Of a stretch of DNA of 10,333 nt, positions 1 through 7,278 are shown one piece after another. Position 1 is the stretch's first letter. The number at the start of each line of letters is the position of its first letter. The stretch is from Nitrososphaerota archaeon (GTDB lineage Archaea > Thermoproteota > Nitrososphaeria > Nitrososphaerales > CADDZS01), in assembly GCA_027886785.1 (NCBI GenBank), contig JAPCJV010000029.1, positions 1 through 10,333 on the forward strand, given 5' to 3'. The position numbers were made by a program, and so were the translations under genes. The notes beneath the pieces were generated by a model, which ran no database searches, was not told where the DNA came from, and saw nothing but the letters and a program-made list of their open reading frames with translations.

Positions 1-452
1 AACTGGCTGGCAAAGATCCGAAGGAAGTGGATATCGCTCTATTTCTATTCACTTCCGTGGGAGACCACAAGAGAGCCGCAATCAATGAAGCGAAGCCCTT
101 TGCCACATGGTTTTTCGTAAATCTGCCCAATCACCCGGTGGTTTTGAAACAGAATATATCCCCTGAAGCCCGAGCAGCCTTTGACGAATACCGAGCGAGA
201 TACTACAAGTACGATGAGGAGGTGAGCCATCACGCGCCCAAATGGGATAGTGCATCTTCAAAGGCTTCTTTTCTCGACGACGAAACGGTTTTGAAATTCG
301 TACTAGCCGGAACGCCCGAAGACGCAGTCCGCCAGATAAAGGAGCTTGAAAAGCTCGGGGTCGAGTCCTTCATCTTCCGAGTCGCGTACTCCGACCACTT
401 TGAGAAACAACTAGAGTTGATCGGAGACCACATACTTCCAGAATTTCGATGA
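1..452 (+). CDS. Luciferase-like (LLM class) flavin/F420-dependent monooxygenase, C-terminal part
   Basis: The reading frame is open from the left edge (first full codon at base 3) to TGA at 450-452, so about 149 C-terminal residues are present and the start lies outside the window. The tail contains the stretch FVLAGTPEDAVRQIKELEKL followed by GVESFIFRV. This is the typical last helix and strand of the bacterial luciferase-like TIM barrel, where a 'G(T/S)P-E-x-V-x-x-I' segment comes before the C-terminus. Family members use FMNH2 or reduced F420 to oxidise or reduce small organic molecules; the cofactor cannot be chosen here because the N-terminal binding region is missing. An upstream GTG at 27 is only an internal valine codon. 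The gene ends 21 bases before the stop of the opposing Gfo/Idh gene. Family assignment is fairly sure; the substrate is unknown. Confidence 0.75.
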   Translation, partial: LAGKDPKEVDIALFLFTSVGDHKRAAINEAKPFATWFFVNLPNHPVVLKQNISPEARAAFDEYRARYYKYDEEVSHHAPKWDSASSKASFLDDETVLKFVLAGTPEDAVRQIKELEKLGVESFIFRVAYSDHFEKQLELIGDHILPEFR

Positions 453-453
453 C

Positions 454-472
454 TTTTTTTCGAAGCGAAAAA
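454..472. terminator. T-run plus short hairpin between convergent genes
   Basis: A run of seven T at 454-460 directly follows the monooxygenase stop. It merges into a perfect 7-bp inverted repeat, TTTTTCG (456-462) and CGAAAAA (466-472), with a 3-base AAG loop. The stem is mostly A-T and weak, and for the + strand the T-run comes before the loop, so it is not a textbook intrinsic terminator. Its place between two converging stop codons suggests transcription ends here from one or both sides. In archaea a T-run alone could be enough. Confidence 0.4.
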
Positions 473-473
473 T

Positions 474-1505
474 TCAGATGTGGATTTCAGTTCCCGTCTC
501 CAGAGACTTGTACGCGGCCTCTACCAACTGGTTCACAGATCGCGCATCTTCGCCATTGGTCAGGGGGATGAGATCCTTTCTGATGCATTTTACAAGATCG
601 TCCACCATATTCCAAACGGCTACCCCTTCGTAGCGGCCGGAGAGCTCCGTCTCCACCAACCGGCTTTCGGTGTAGGGTTCTTCTCCCACCCGGACATCCA
701 GTGCCTTCTTTTGGATCTTGATTTTGGCTTTCCCCCGAGTTCCCACGATTTCCATTACGAGATCATCCACTCTGCCCGAGCTCGGCCGGCAATAGCTCCC
801 GTCCATCGTCGCGATCACCCCATTCGCAAAGGTCGCCATGAGAACGAAGGTATCCTCGACCTCAAAGGAATCATCCAGATTTTGCGCTGTAGCCGCGAAC
901 ACTTTGATCGGGCGACTGTGCGCGTACCATTGTGCGAGATCGGCGAGATGCACCGAATGTTCTAAAATCGCTCCCCTTCCACCGGTAGCTGCCTTTAACG
1001 CGAGCCAAGGAGACAGCAGCTTCACGGAGCCCACATCGACCCGATTTTCTCCCGCGATGAATTGCACCTCTCCAAGCTTCTTTGAATCTACAATCTCCTT
1101 CATTTCCAATGCTTCTGGAGAATATCTCGAGATGTAACCTACCTGGAGTTTTACTCCGGACTTTTTGCAAGCAGAGATTATTTCGGAGGATTCTGCTGGA
1201 TTTATGCCGAGGGGCTTGTCGCAAAGGACGTGTTTTCTAGAGTCTGCGAGCGCAATCGACAAATCTCTTTTCTGGACATTTTCACTGGTTACGACTCCCA
1301 CGTCTAGCTCTTTGCTCGGGAGAAATTCGTCCACGTTTGAAAAATTCCGGACGTTGAATTTCTTAGAAAATTCCAAAGCAAGTTTCGGATTGGAGTCGTA
1401 CACACCCACCAGTCTGCATTCCGGGTGACGCAAGATGGCCGACGCGAACGAAATAGAGTGGTGATGGCCGACTCCGAGTATCCCAAAACCAAGTTTCTTA
1501 TTCAT
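474..1505 (-). CDS. Gfo/Idh/MocA family NAD(P)-dependent oxidoreductase
   Basis: The protein has about 343 residues, the usual length for this family. An N-terminal Rossmann fold shows GFGILGVGHHHS at residues 6-17 (counted from the ATG), the place of the glycine-rich dinucleotide loop. CDKP at about 95-98 matches the family's EKP motif, whose lysine sits at the active site. GGRGAILEHSVHLADLAQWY at about 175-194 matches the family segment with conserved histidine and aspartate near the substrate. Members oxidise or reduce sugars, inositols, biliverdin or similar polyols in the cytoplasm; the substrate is not predictable here. An in-frame GTG at 1514 would add MKS. I prefer ATG at 1505 because neither has a strong ribosome site and the ATG fits the family N-terminus. 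It is transcribed alone, convergent with the monooxygenase and divergent from the amidohydrolase operon. Confidence 0.85.
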   Translation of the reverse strand: MNKKLGFGILGVGHHHSISFASAILRHPECRLVGVYDSNPKLALEFSKKFNVRNFSNVDEFLPSKELDVGVVTSENVQKRDLSIALADSRKHVLCDKPLGINPAESSEIISACKKSGVKLQVGYISRYSPEALEMKEIVDSKKLGEVQFIAGENRVDVGSVKLLSPWLALKAATGGRGAILEHSVHLADLAQWYAHSRPIKVFAATAQNLDDSFEVEDTFVLMATFANGVIATMDGSYCRPSSGRVDDLVMEIVGTRGKAKIKIQKKALDVRVGEEPYTESRLVETELSGRYEGVAVWNMVDDLVKCIRKDLIPLTNGEDARSVNQLVEAAYKSLETGTEIHI

Positions 1506-1725
1506 GCTTTTCACTTTTCAAGGAAAGATGATGCATTGCTTGGAGGCCCGCCCTTTGCCTTCAACAAGATCCCCACGCCCTAATTCAGACCTTCCTGAAA
1601 CCAAGATTTGAGGCTTGAGGATTCTTTCCATCGGAAAGCTTGTCGACACGAAAGCTGTCCTGAAAATGCATTAATTAACGATTCACCGAGGGTCGAAATT
1701 TTCTATCAGACTGGCTTTGAAACTG

Positions 1726-1735
1726 TTAATTATAG
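1726..1735 (+). promoter_or_regulatory. Putative TATA-like promoter element of the amidohydrolase-hyuAB operon
   Basis: The AT-rich string TTAATTATAG ends 22 bases before the TTG start at 1757, with its TTATA part at 1730-1734. An archaeal TATA box at this distance would place the transcript start at or next to the start codon. I could not find a convincing -35/-10 pair for a bacterial housekeeping sigma factor. The GGGAG ribosome site at 1746-1750 would be lost from a leaderless message, so the two readings conflict. Confidence 0.3.
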
Positions 1736-1745
1736 AAATGAAGTT

Positions 1746-1750
1746 GGGAG
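1746..1750 (+). promoter_or_regulatory. Shine-Dalgarno site supporting a TTG start
   Basis: GGGAG lies 6 bases before the TTG at 1757. It decides the start of the amidohydrolase: no ATG or GTG in this frame comes before the conserved metal-binding HxH motif, which begins only 12 residues into the protein. Confidence 0.55.
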
Positions 1751-1756
1751 AATTGT

Positions 1757-2581
1757 TTGAGTTCCTCCAGGCATATAACAATAGATTGTCACGTACATTT
1801 ATGGCCGGATACCCTTGCTCAAAGAAATCTAGAAACTATCAAAACTCAATCGGGAATCTCTCCAGTTTTCAATGGAACGGTAGGAACCTTGTTAAGATCT
1901 ATGATTGAATCTGGGGTCTCGTACTCGCTGGCAAACAATGTCGTCCTGAAAGCTGAACTAGTGAGCAAAGCAAACAACTGGACGGCTTCTGCAATTTCAC
2001 CGCATAAAGAACTGGTCGGAATGGGATATGTTGTCGCTGGCGCTCCTGATTCAGCTCTAGAAGTCGAAAGGTGCGTGAAAGAATTGCATTTCAAAGGAAT
2101 CAAGATACATCATTCCCATTCCAAGATCGATCCAGCCGATCCGAAGAATTATCCCATTTACGAAAAGCTTGTAGAATTGGGAATCCCGGTTTTGTTTCAT
2201 AGTGGGAAAAATCCGTATACCAAAAGTTCAGACCCGCAGTTTTCCTCCCCGTCGGGCTTTCGTTCCGTGTTGGCTTCCTTTCCAAAATTGAAAGCGGTCT
2301 TGGGGCATCTCGCAGGCTTTGAAGACTTTCCGGCGGAAGCTTTGGATCTTCTGCAGAGTTATCAAAATGCTATGGCAGACACTGCCATAAAGCCAACTTC
2401 CAAGATCGACCTCGCAGAACTCATCAGGAGAGTAGGTGTAGAGAAAATCGTCTTCGGTTCCGATTACCCGATTTATGATCCGGCTTCTCTACTTTCATGG
2501 CTCCGGGGTGCGGTTTCAGGATCAGAATTCCAATCCATAACCAGCGAGAACCCCCTTTCCCTTTTCAAGCTGGAGCTGTAG
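1757..2581 (+). CDS. TIM-barrel metal-dependent amidohydrolase (Amidohydro_2-like)
   Basis: The protein has 274 residues and starts at TTG. The metallo-hydrolase landmarks appear in order: an N-terminal HxH motif in IDCHVHLWPD (H12, H14), GIKIHH near 114-119 at the end of a barrel strand, GIPVLFHSG with H148, LKAVLGHLAG with H184, and IVFGSDYP with D236, the metal or catalytic aspartate. It closes with ENPLSLF, equivalent to the 'N-x-x-x-L-(F/L)' end of the family. Relatives hydrolyse C-N or C-O bonds or decarboxylate (for example dicarboxylate lactonases and ACMSD), so the exact reaction is open. It is the first gene of a four-gene operon, 10 bases ahead of hyuA. This suggests it acts on the same compound as the HyuA/HyuB enzyme, before or after ring opening. 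The fold is sure; the substrate is unknown. Confidence 0.82.
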   Translation: MSSSRHITIDCHVHLWPDTLAQRNLETIKTQSGISPVFNGTVGTLLRSMIESGVSYSLANNVVLKAELVSKANNWTASAISPHKELVGMGYVVAGAPDSALEVERCVKELHFKGIKIHHSHSKIDPADPKNYPIYEKLVELGIPVLFHSGKNPYTKSSDPQFSSPSGFRSVLASFPKLKAVLGHLAGFEDFPAEALDLLQSYQNAMADTAIKPTSKIDLAELIRRVGVEKIVFGSDYPIYDPASLLSWLRGAVSGSEFQSITSENPLSLFKLEL

Positions 2582-2591
2582 CGAACTCCAT

Positions 2592-4655
2592 TTGATCGAA
2601 TACAGGTTGGGGTTCGACATCGGTGGGACGTTCACCGATCTAATTGCGATTCGAGAGGACACTGGAGAAATGACCGTCGTCAAGTGCCCCACGACGCCGA
2701 GCGATCCGTCAAAAGGGGTGATCAACGGACTGGACATCCTCTTTAGAAAATTGAACATTTCTGGGAATAATCTGAATCTCGCGGTTCATTCGACCACTCT
2801 GGTAACAAATACCGTCATCGAGCGAAAGGGAGCAAAGACTGCGCTCGTGACTACGAAGGGGTTCAGGGACGTACTGGAGATCGGACGAGAGAAAAGGATC
2901 ACTGTCTACGACATTTCCGAGGAGAAGCTTCCGCCTCTTGTGCCGCGGAGCTTGCGGAAGGAAGTGGATGAACGAGTACTCCACGACGGGACCGTCCTGA
3001 GGAAATTGAGAAAGGAACAAGTAGGAAAAACGGCGAGACAGCTGAAGGCAGCTTCCATCGAATCCATTGCCGTTTCCCTTTTGCATTCCTATGCTAATCC
3101 GCTTCACGAAAAGGAAGTTAGGCGCATCCTTTCCAAGATCGCCCCAAAAATCATGATCTCGATTTCTTCGGAAATTCTGCCGGAGTGGAGGGAGTACGAA
3201 CGCACCTCTGCCACCGTGATCAATGCATACGCGCAGCCCCGCACTGCGAAGTACATGGAAGTGATTGAGAACACGCTCCGCGAGAACGGCTTTGAAAAGA
3301 GGCTTTTCATCATGCAATCCTCGGGCGGCCTTAGCACTGTTAGCTCGGCTTCCAAGTTTCCTATCAGAATTATTGAATCGGGCCCGGCTGCTGGTGCACT
3401 GGCGGCAACGTACCTCGGGTCGCTCGCGCATGTGGAAAACATGATCTCCTTCGACATGGGAGGCACTACGGCGAAATGCTGCCTGATCACCGGAGGGGAA
3501 CCAAGGGTCACGAGCGATTTCGAGGTGGCGGGCTACATGTACCTCAAGGGGAGCGGGTACCCGGTCAGAGTACCCACGATCGACTTGCTGGAGATTGGAG
3601 CCGGTGGAGGAAGCATCGCTCATGTGGATTACGGACTTCTCAAGGTAGGGCCGAGCAGCGCTGGAGCGGAACCAGGGCCTGCATGTTATCCTAGCGGAGG
3701 ATTCGACCCCACGGTCACAGACGCAGATCTCCTGCTGGGATTCTTGAACCCCGAATATTTCCTGGGCGGCGCGATAAAGCTGGACAAGTCCAAAGCGGCC
3801 GATGCAATTCAAGAAAAAATAGGGTCACCGCTTGGAATGAGCGTGGAAGAAGCAGCTTCCGGGATTTACGACGTGGTGAACGCCAACATGGCGAGAGCAA
3901 TGCGCATCATCTCCGTCGAGCGGGGACAGGATCCTGCTCTCCTCTCCGTGGCTGCCTTTGGCGGTGCAGGTCCAGTACACGCGACGCGGCTCGCACAATT
4001 GCTGAAGATTCGCCGTGTGATCGTGCCTCTAGCGGCTGGGGCAACCTCGGCCCTGGGACTATTGGTAGCGGACATGAAATTTGATTTCATCAGAACGCAT
4101 CTAGCGAAATTGGAAGAGATCCAAATTGAAACTATTAGAGAGCTGTACGAGGCGATGCGAGAGGATGCCGACGCCCTGCTTTCAGAAACTCCATACTTGC
4201 GTAAATACGTTCGTTCGGTGGACGTGCGGTTTGCTGGGCAGGCGTTTGAACTATCCGTGCCCTTTGGCGAAGGATTTGAGGAATACGATCTTAATGAAAT
4301 GAAAGATTCTTTTTTGAAACTCTATCAGAAAAGGTACGGGTACACGAGCAGCGATCCCATCGAATGCGTCAACTGGAGACTGGTCGCGCTAGGCGTGGTA
4401 CCCAAGGTCTCACTGGTGAAAAAATCCCACGGGGGAAAGCCCGGCGTCGAAAATGCGGCTAAAGGTACAAGGGTAGTTCATTTTCCCGATTTAGACGAAT
4501 CAGTGGAAGCGACGATTTACGATCGCTATAGATTGAGCGACGGAGATTCCTTTTTCGGACCGGCAATCGTGGAGGAGCGCGAGTCCACCAGTGTGGTACT
4601 GCCGGGACAAAAAGCGACTGTAGATCAATTCGCGAATTTAATCATCGAGACCTGA
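2592..4655 (+). CDS. hyuA: HyuA-type ATP-dependent hydantoinase/oxoprolinase, subunit A
   Basis: The 687-residue length is normal for the hydantoinase A/oxoprolinase family. The N-terminal ATPase lobe has FDIGGTFTD (residues 8-16), the first phosphate-binding loop of the actin-like fold, and HSTTLVTNTVIERKG at 66-80. The second lobe has SSGGLSTV (243-250), ESGPAAGA (262-269) and SFDMGGTTAK (286-295, second phosphate loop). GAGGGSIA (336-343), AEPGPACY (359-366) and FGGAGPVHA (455-463) follow, then an approximately 180-residue C-terminal domain. In characterised relatives this subunit uses ATP to activate the amide carbonyl of hydantoins or 5-oxoproline, or ketones in acetone/acetophenone carboxylases, in complex with subunit B. 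The start is TTG: a stop at 2538 bounds the frame, no ATG or GTG precedes the conserved loop, and GGAG at 2572-2575 is too far away (16 bases) to be a normal ribosome site. Translation may depend on coupling to the gene before it. Confidence 0.92.
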   Translation: MIEYRLGFDIGGTFTDLIAIREDTGEMTVVKCPTTPSDPSKGVINGLDILFRKLNISGNNLNLAVHSTTLVTNTVIERKGAKTALVTTKGFRDVLEIGREKRITVYDISEEKLPPLVPRSLRKEVDERVLHDGTVLRKLRKEQVGKTARQLKAASIESIAVSLLHSYANPLHEKEVRRILSKIAPKIMISISSEILPEWREYERTSATVINAYAQPRTAKYMEVIENTLRENGFEKRLFIMQSSGGLSTVSSASKFPIRIIESGPAAGALAATYLGSLAHVENMISFDMGGTTAKCCLITGGEPRVTSDFEVAGYMYLKGSGYPVRVPTIDLLEIGAGGGSIAHVDYGLLKVGPSSAGAEPGPACYPSGGFDPTVTDADLLLGFLNPEYFLGGAIKLDKSKAADAIQEKIGSPLGMSVEEAASGIYDVVNANMARAMRIISVERGQDPALLSVAAFGGAGPVHATRLAQLLKIRRVIVPLAAGATSALGLLVADMKFDFIRTHLAKLEEIQIETIRELYEAMREDADALLSETPYLRKYVRSVDVRFAGQAFELSVPFGEGFEEYDLNEMKDSFLKLYQKRYGYTSSDPIECVNWRLVALGVVPKVSLVKKSHGGKPGVENAAKGTRVVHFPDLDESVEATIYDRYRLSDGDSFFGPAIVEERESTSVVLPGQKATVDQFANLIIET

Positions 4656-4664
4656 TTTTAGAAC

Positions 4665-6407
4665 ATGACTTTTGATCCGATCCGGCTAGAAATTCTTTGG
4701 AGCGGGCTTGTCTCGATCGCCGAAGAGATGGGCGTGACCCTCAAGAAAACCGCATATTCCGAAATGGTGAGAGAGGCAAACGACTTTTCTTGCGCGCTGT
4801 TCGATCGCGAGGGAAACATGATCGCCCAGACCGACTACATTGGCAGTCCTGGGCACCTCGGATCGGTCAGGGACGCGGTCAAGATCATGATGCGAGAATT
4901 TCCACCCGAGTCGTTGAAACCCGGAGACAGCCTGATCACCAACGATCCCTATCTGGTGGCGGGGCATCTCCCGGATATAGCGATTTCTACTCCGATTTTT
5001 CACGAGGATCGCTTAATGGGATTTGCCCTAAACATAACTCACCACACCGACATCGGAGGAAAGGTGGCGGGCGGGCACCTGGCGGATTCGAGGCAAATAT
5101 TCGAGGAAGGGCTGAGGATTCCGATCTCCAAGTTCTACTCGCAGGGAACTCCCAATCGAGATCTCATCCGGTTCATCGAGAGCAACGTGCGGGTGCCTTA
5201 CAAAGAAATCGGTGATTTCAATGCGCAGCTGTCTGCCAATTTCGTCGCAGCGACGAGGCTCATGGAATTTGTCAATGATTTCAAACTGGGTATAGAGGAT
5301 TTTCACTCACTGGGAAAACAAATTATCGAAACGACAGAAGCTGCGATGCGCTCGAGTTTCCGGGAATTCGAGAAGGGGAGGTACGAAGCCAGCGAGCTGA
5401 TGGAATCGTTCGACGGGGATTCGAGCATCGAATTGAGGCTTGCGCTGGAGGTCAAAGAAGACAAGGTGGTCGCTGATTTTACCGGGTCGGGCGAGCAGAG
5501 TCCCAACGGGATGAACTCCCCCTACAACTACACCTTTGCATATACCTCTCACGCGATAAAGTGCGCGACCAATCCCCAGATTCCAATGAACGAGGGTGTG
5601 ATGAAAACAATTGAGCTAATTGTCCCGGAGGGAACGATTCTCAATCCCCAATTTCCCGCCGCAGTCGGTGGCAGGCATCTGGTCAACTGGCGCCTTAATT
5701 CCCTGGTATTTAGGGCGCTGTCGAAAACCGCAGCTTTAAGGGTGATCGCTCCCAGCGGGGGTACGGGAAGCAACATGCCCCAATTCTCTGGAATCGATTC
5801 GGAAACACGGAAACCGTTCGTCCAGATCGTAAATCACTCTGGAGGGTTAGGCGCTCGCCCGGACAAAGACGGAATCCATTGTTATCCCTTCCCCGCGAGG
5901 GCCGAGAACACGCCGGTCGAAATCGTTGAGACGGTCGCACCCATCCTTATAGAGAAACTGGAACTGATCCAGGATTCAGGGGGAGCCGGGAAATTCAGGG
6001 GTGGCTGTGGGGTGGAGATGGATGTGCGCGTAACAAACTCCGAGGGTGTGACGCTACTGAATATTTCCGGGAGGGACGTATACCCCGCCCAAGGGTTGTT
6101 CGGAGGCTTGGAAGGCGGAAAGTCGGAGATCTTGTATCTAGGAAGGGATTCTTCTCGAGCGCGGAAAAAGCTCCACCCCAGGAAGATTGTAAGACTTGAC
6201 CAATCTGCACGCGTCCGGTTTAGATTGCCCGGGGGAGGTGGGTACGGAAACCCGGTCGAGAGAAATGCGCAGTTGGTCATACAAGATCTGAAAGATGGGC
6301 TGGTGTCGCCGAAAGCTGCCAGAATGCAATACAAAGTCGCTCTGAAGTCCGGAAGACCGACGCTGGACGTGAAAAAGACCCTGGAACTGAGAAGGAGATC
6401 TGCATGA
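4665..6407 (+). CDS. hyuB: HyuB-type hydantoinase/oxoprolinase, subunit B
   Basis: The 580 residues match the usual hydantoinase B length (about 520-600) and are well short of the roughly 770-residue acetone carboxylase alpha subunit. Family landmarks are DPIRLEILWSGL at residues 4-15, SIAEEMG (17-23), ANDFSCALFD (38-47), GDSLITNDPYLVAGHLPDIA (87-106, with the D, H and D residues thought to bind metal) and ITHHTDIGG (124-132). Further on are NEGVMKTIELIVPEG and, near the C-terminus, FPARAENTPVEIVE, DSGGAGKFRGG and LPGGGGYGNP. It forms the catalytic complex with HyuA, where the ATP-activated carbonyl is attacked. The ATG lies 9 bases after the hyuA stop with no clear Shine-Dalgarno, and its own last codons overlap the next gene by 4 bases. 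The length argues for lactam, imide or hydantoin opening over ketone carboxylation, but does not prove it. Confidence 0.92.
   Translation: MTFDPIRLEILWSGLVSIAEEMGVTLKKTAYSEMVREANDFSCALFDREGNMIAQTDYIGSPGHLGSVRDAVKIMMREFPPESLKPGDSLITNDPYLVAGHLPDIAISTPIFHEDRLMGFALNITHHTDIGGKVAGGHLADSRQIFEEGLRIPISKFYSQGTPNRDLIRFIESNVRVPYKEIGDFNAQLSANFVAATRLMEFVNDFKLGIEDFHSLGKQIIETTEAAMRSSFREFEKGRYEASELMESFDGDSSIELRLALEVKEDKVVADFTGSGEQSPNGMNSPYNYTFAYTSHAIKCATNPQIPMNEGVMKTIELIVPEGTILNPQFPAAVGGRHLVNWRLNSLVFRALSKTAALRVIAPSGGTGSNMPQFSGIDSETRKPFVQIVNHSGGLGARPDKDGIHCYPFPARAENTPVEIVETVAPILIEKLELIQDSGGAGKFRGGCGVEMDVRVTNSEGVTLLNISGRDVYPAQGLFGGLEGGKSEILYLGRDSSRARKKLHPRKIVRLDQSARVRFRLPGGGGYGNPVERNAQLVIQDLKDGLVSPKAARMQYKVALKSGRPTLDVKKTLELRRRSA
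6392..6397 (+). promoter_or_regulatory. Strong Shine-Dalgarno AAGGAG inside the end of hyuB
   Basis: AAGGAG lies 6 bases before the ATG at 6404. It is the best ribosome site in the window. It shows that the overlapping Nudix-like frame is really translated and not an accidental ORF. Confidence 0.7.
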
Positions 6408-6958
6408 CTATTCCCCCGACGTTACCAGTCACTGAGCGCTGGGCGCAGTTCGGCCCTCGAAAAAAATCCTGGCTGATTAATATCCCGGTAGGGGGAGTGT
6501 GCCTTTCCACCTTTATCGTGGCTTCCAAGGATGGATCGATTCTTTTGGGGCTGCCGAAAGCTGGACCTGCATGGCCGGAGAAAGGTGGAGAACGTTTTTC
6601 TGGGGCAGTCGAGCTTGAAAAAACCGGTGCCTGGATTTTACCTGCTACACATCTCTTCATCGGAGAAAGTCCGGATGCTGCGTCGACACGAATTGCAAAA
6701 GAATTCGCTGGACTGAAGGGAACACCAAAGTTTGCCATGATCCAGTCGCACACGCGTCCCGCGAAAATCTGGTGGAAGCATGTCGGAGAAGCAATCCACT
6801 GGGACTTGTGTTTCGTCTATGATCTGGAGATAAACGGTACGCCTAAAAAACTAAAGCCTTGGTGGAAGGAAATGAAACTTTTTACCCCAAAGGAACTTCA
6901 CGCACTCCAGATCGGGAGGAGTCATCAAGACATTCTCAAAGAAGGTGGCTATATCTGA
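6404..6958 (+). CDS. Nudix-fold-like protein with degenerate Nudix box, coupled to hyuB
   Basis: The protein has 184 residues and overlaps the hyuB stop in ATGA. Residues 81-104 line up base for base with the Nudix signature GX5EX7REUXEEXGU: E88, the P90 turn, R96, E100, G103 and L104 are kept. The leading glycine is T82, the first metal glutamate is I97 and the last is F101. Flanking segments also suit the fold: a strand STFIVASKDGSILLGLP with a following turn comes before the box, and IHWDLCFVYDLEI plus PWWKEMKLFTPKEL, the usual late strands, come after it. With only one of three box glutamates left, ordinary pyrophosphohydrolase activity is doubtful. Its place as third gene after hyuAB recalls the small third subunits of acetone and acetophenone carboxylases, but I see no resemblance to those in sequence. 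A role as nucleotide-sensing or structural partner of HyuAB is inference. Confidence 0.72.
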   Translation: MTIPPTLPVTERWAQFGPRKKSWLINIPVGGVCLSTFIVASKDGSILLGLPKAGPAWPEKGGERFSGAVELEKTGAWILPATHLFIGESPDAASTRIAKEFAGLKGTPKFAMIQSHTRPAKIWWKHVGEAIHWDLCFVYDLEINGTPKKLKPWWKEMKLFTPKELHALQIGRSHQDILKEGGYI

Positions 6959-6964
6959 GCTCAG
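6955..6964. repeat. 10-base perfect palindrome between convergent stop codons
   Basis: CTGAGCTCAG reads the same on both strands and includes the TGA stop of the Nudix-like gene (6956-6958). The opposing membrane protein gene stops at 6968-6970. Without a loop or T-run it is not a good intrinsic terminator, and it could be chance. Confidence 0.3.
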
Positions 6965-6967
6965 GAA

Positions 6968-7219
6968 TCATTTTCTGTTTATGATTTCATCGTATTCCTT
7001 TCGGGCCCTTACGATCAATTTCACGGAGAGCAAAATGAGGAGCAACCCGCTGAAACTCAGAAAGCTGTTCAGAAGGATAATCCATAGAAGCGGTGTGCCT
7101 GAAAATTGATGGAAGGCCATGGATGCCCAGAAACCGAATCCCAGCATTGCGGCGCCCAGGCAAAAGGCAAGGATGCTCAGATCTATGGTAATGAGTCTCA
7201 TATACCGATTTGTGGACAT
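6968..7219 (-). CDS. Small membrane protein, two predicted helices, unknown function
   Basis: The protein has 83 residues from ATG at 7219. A longer frame from GTG at 7234 exists, but AAGGA sits 6 bases before the ATG and settles the start. Two hydrophobic segments are visible: about residues 14-36 (rich in L, A, G and F) and about 44-70 (LLWIILLNSFLSFSGLLLIL and on to VKLIV). The C-terminal tail RARKEYDEIINRK is charged and, by the positive-inside rule, probably cytoplasmic, as is the short basic N-terminus, giving a hairpin. No signal peptide or known motif is seen, and I do not recognise the family. It lies 59 bases downstream of the amidase on the same strand, so it may share its transcript, and it ends 9 bases from the stop of the converging Nudix-like gene. 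A link to amidase substrate transport is possible but unsupported. Confidence 0.6.
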   Translation of the reverse strand: MSTNRYMRLITIDLSILAFCLGAAMLGFGFWASMAFHQFSGTPLLWIILLNSFLSFSGLLLILLSVKLIVRARKEYDEIINRK

Positions 7220-7225
7220 ATGAGT

Positions 7226-7230
7226 TCCTT
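7226..7230 (-). promoter_or_regulatory. Shine-Dalgarno AAGGA setting the start of the membrane protein
   Basis: Read on the - strand, AAGGA is followed by six bases (ACTCAT) and the ATG at 7219. The GTG at 7234 lies upstream of this site and has no comparable signal, so the shorter protein is preferred. Confidence 0.55.
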
Positions 7231-7278
7231 TCACGTGAATTAAGTACTTTGATTTAGGCTTTCGTTTTGATTTCGCTC

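Larger units (their letters stand above)
1506..1756. other. Divergent intergenic region
   Basis: This 251-base gap separates the Gfo/Idh gene (-) from the amidohydrolase operon (+) and must hold the promoters of both. It becomes AT-rich toward the operon, with the 8-base palindrome TTAATTAA at 1671-1678. Small repeats are seen: TTGAGG twice at 1608-1613 and 1615-1620, AAAGCT at 1635-1640 and 1651-1656, and a 6-bp hairpin CTTTCC-ATC-GGAAAG at 1624-1638. None can be tied to a known regulator. I see no credible gene or RNA here. Confidence 0.6.

Noticed and set aside
1608..1656. Short direct repeats (TTGAGG twice, AAAGCT twice) and a 6-bp hairpin as operator sites
   Set aside because: They are too short to stand out from chance in 250 bases, with no matching copies before the other transcription units and no regulator gene in the window.
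2709..3812. 367-codon open frame on the - strand inside hyuA
   Set aside because: It is antisense to a fully conserved hyuA, has a low-complexity, arginine-rich and basic composition with no motif, and no ribosome site was identified. It is a shadow of the codon use of hyuA.
5882..6334. 150-codon open frame on the - strand inside hyuB
   Set aside because: It is rich in P, S and R with no recognisable fold, and it lies fully antisense to the conserved C-terminus of HyuB.
4665..6958. Acetone or acetophenone carboxylase instead of a hydantoinase/oxoprolinase
   Set aside because: HyuB has about 580 residues rather than the roughly 770 of the acetone carboxylase alpha subunit, and the third gene looks like a Nudix fold rather than the carboxylase small subunit. 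It cannot be fully excluded without a phylogeny.
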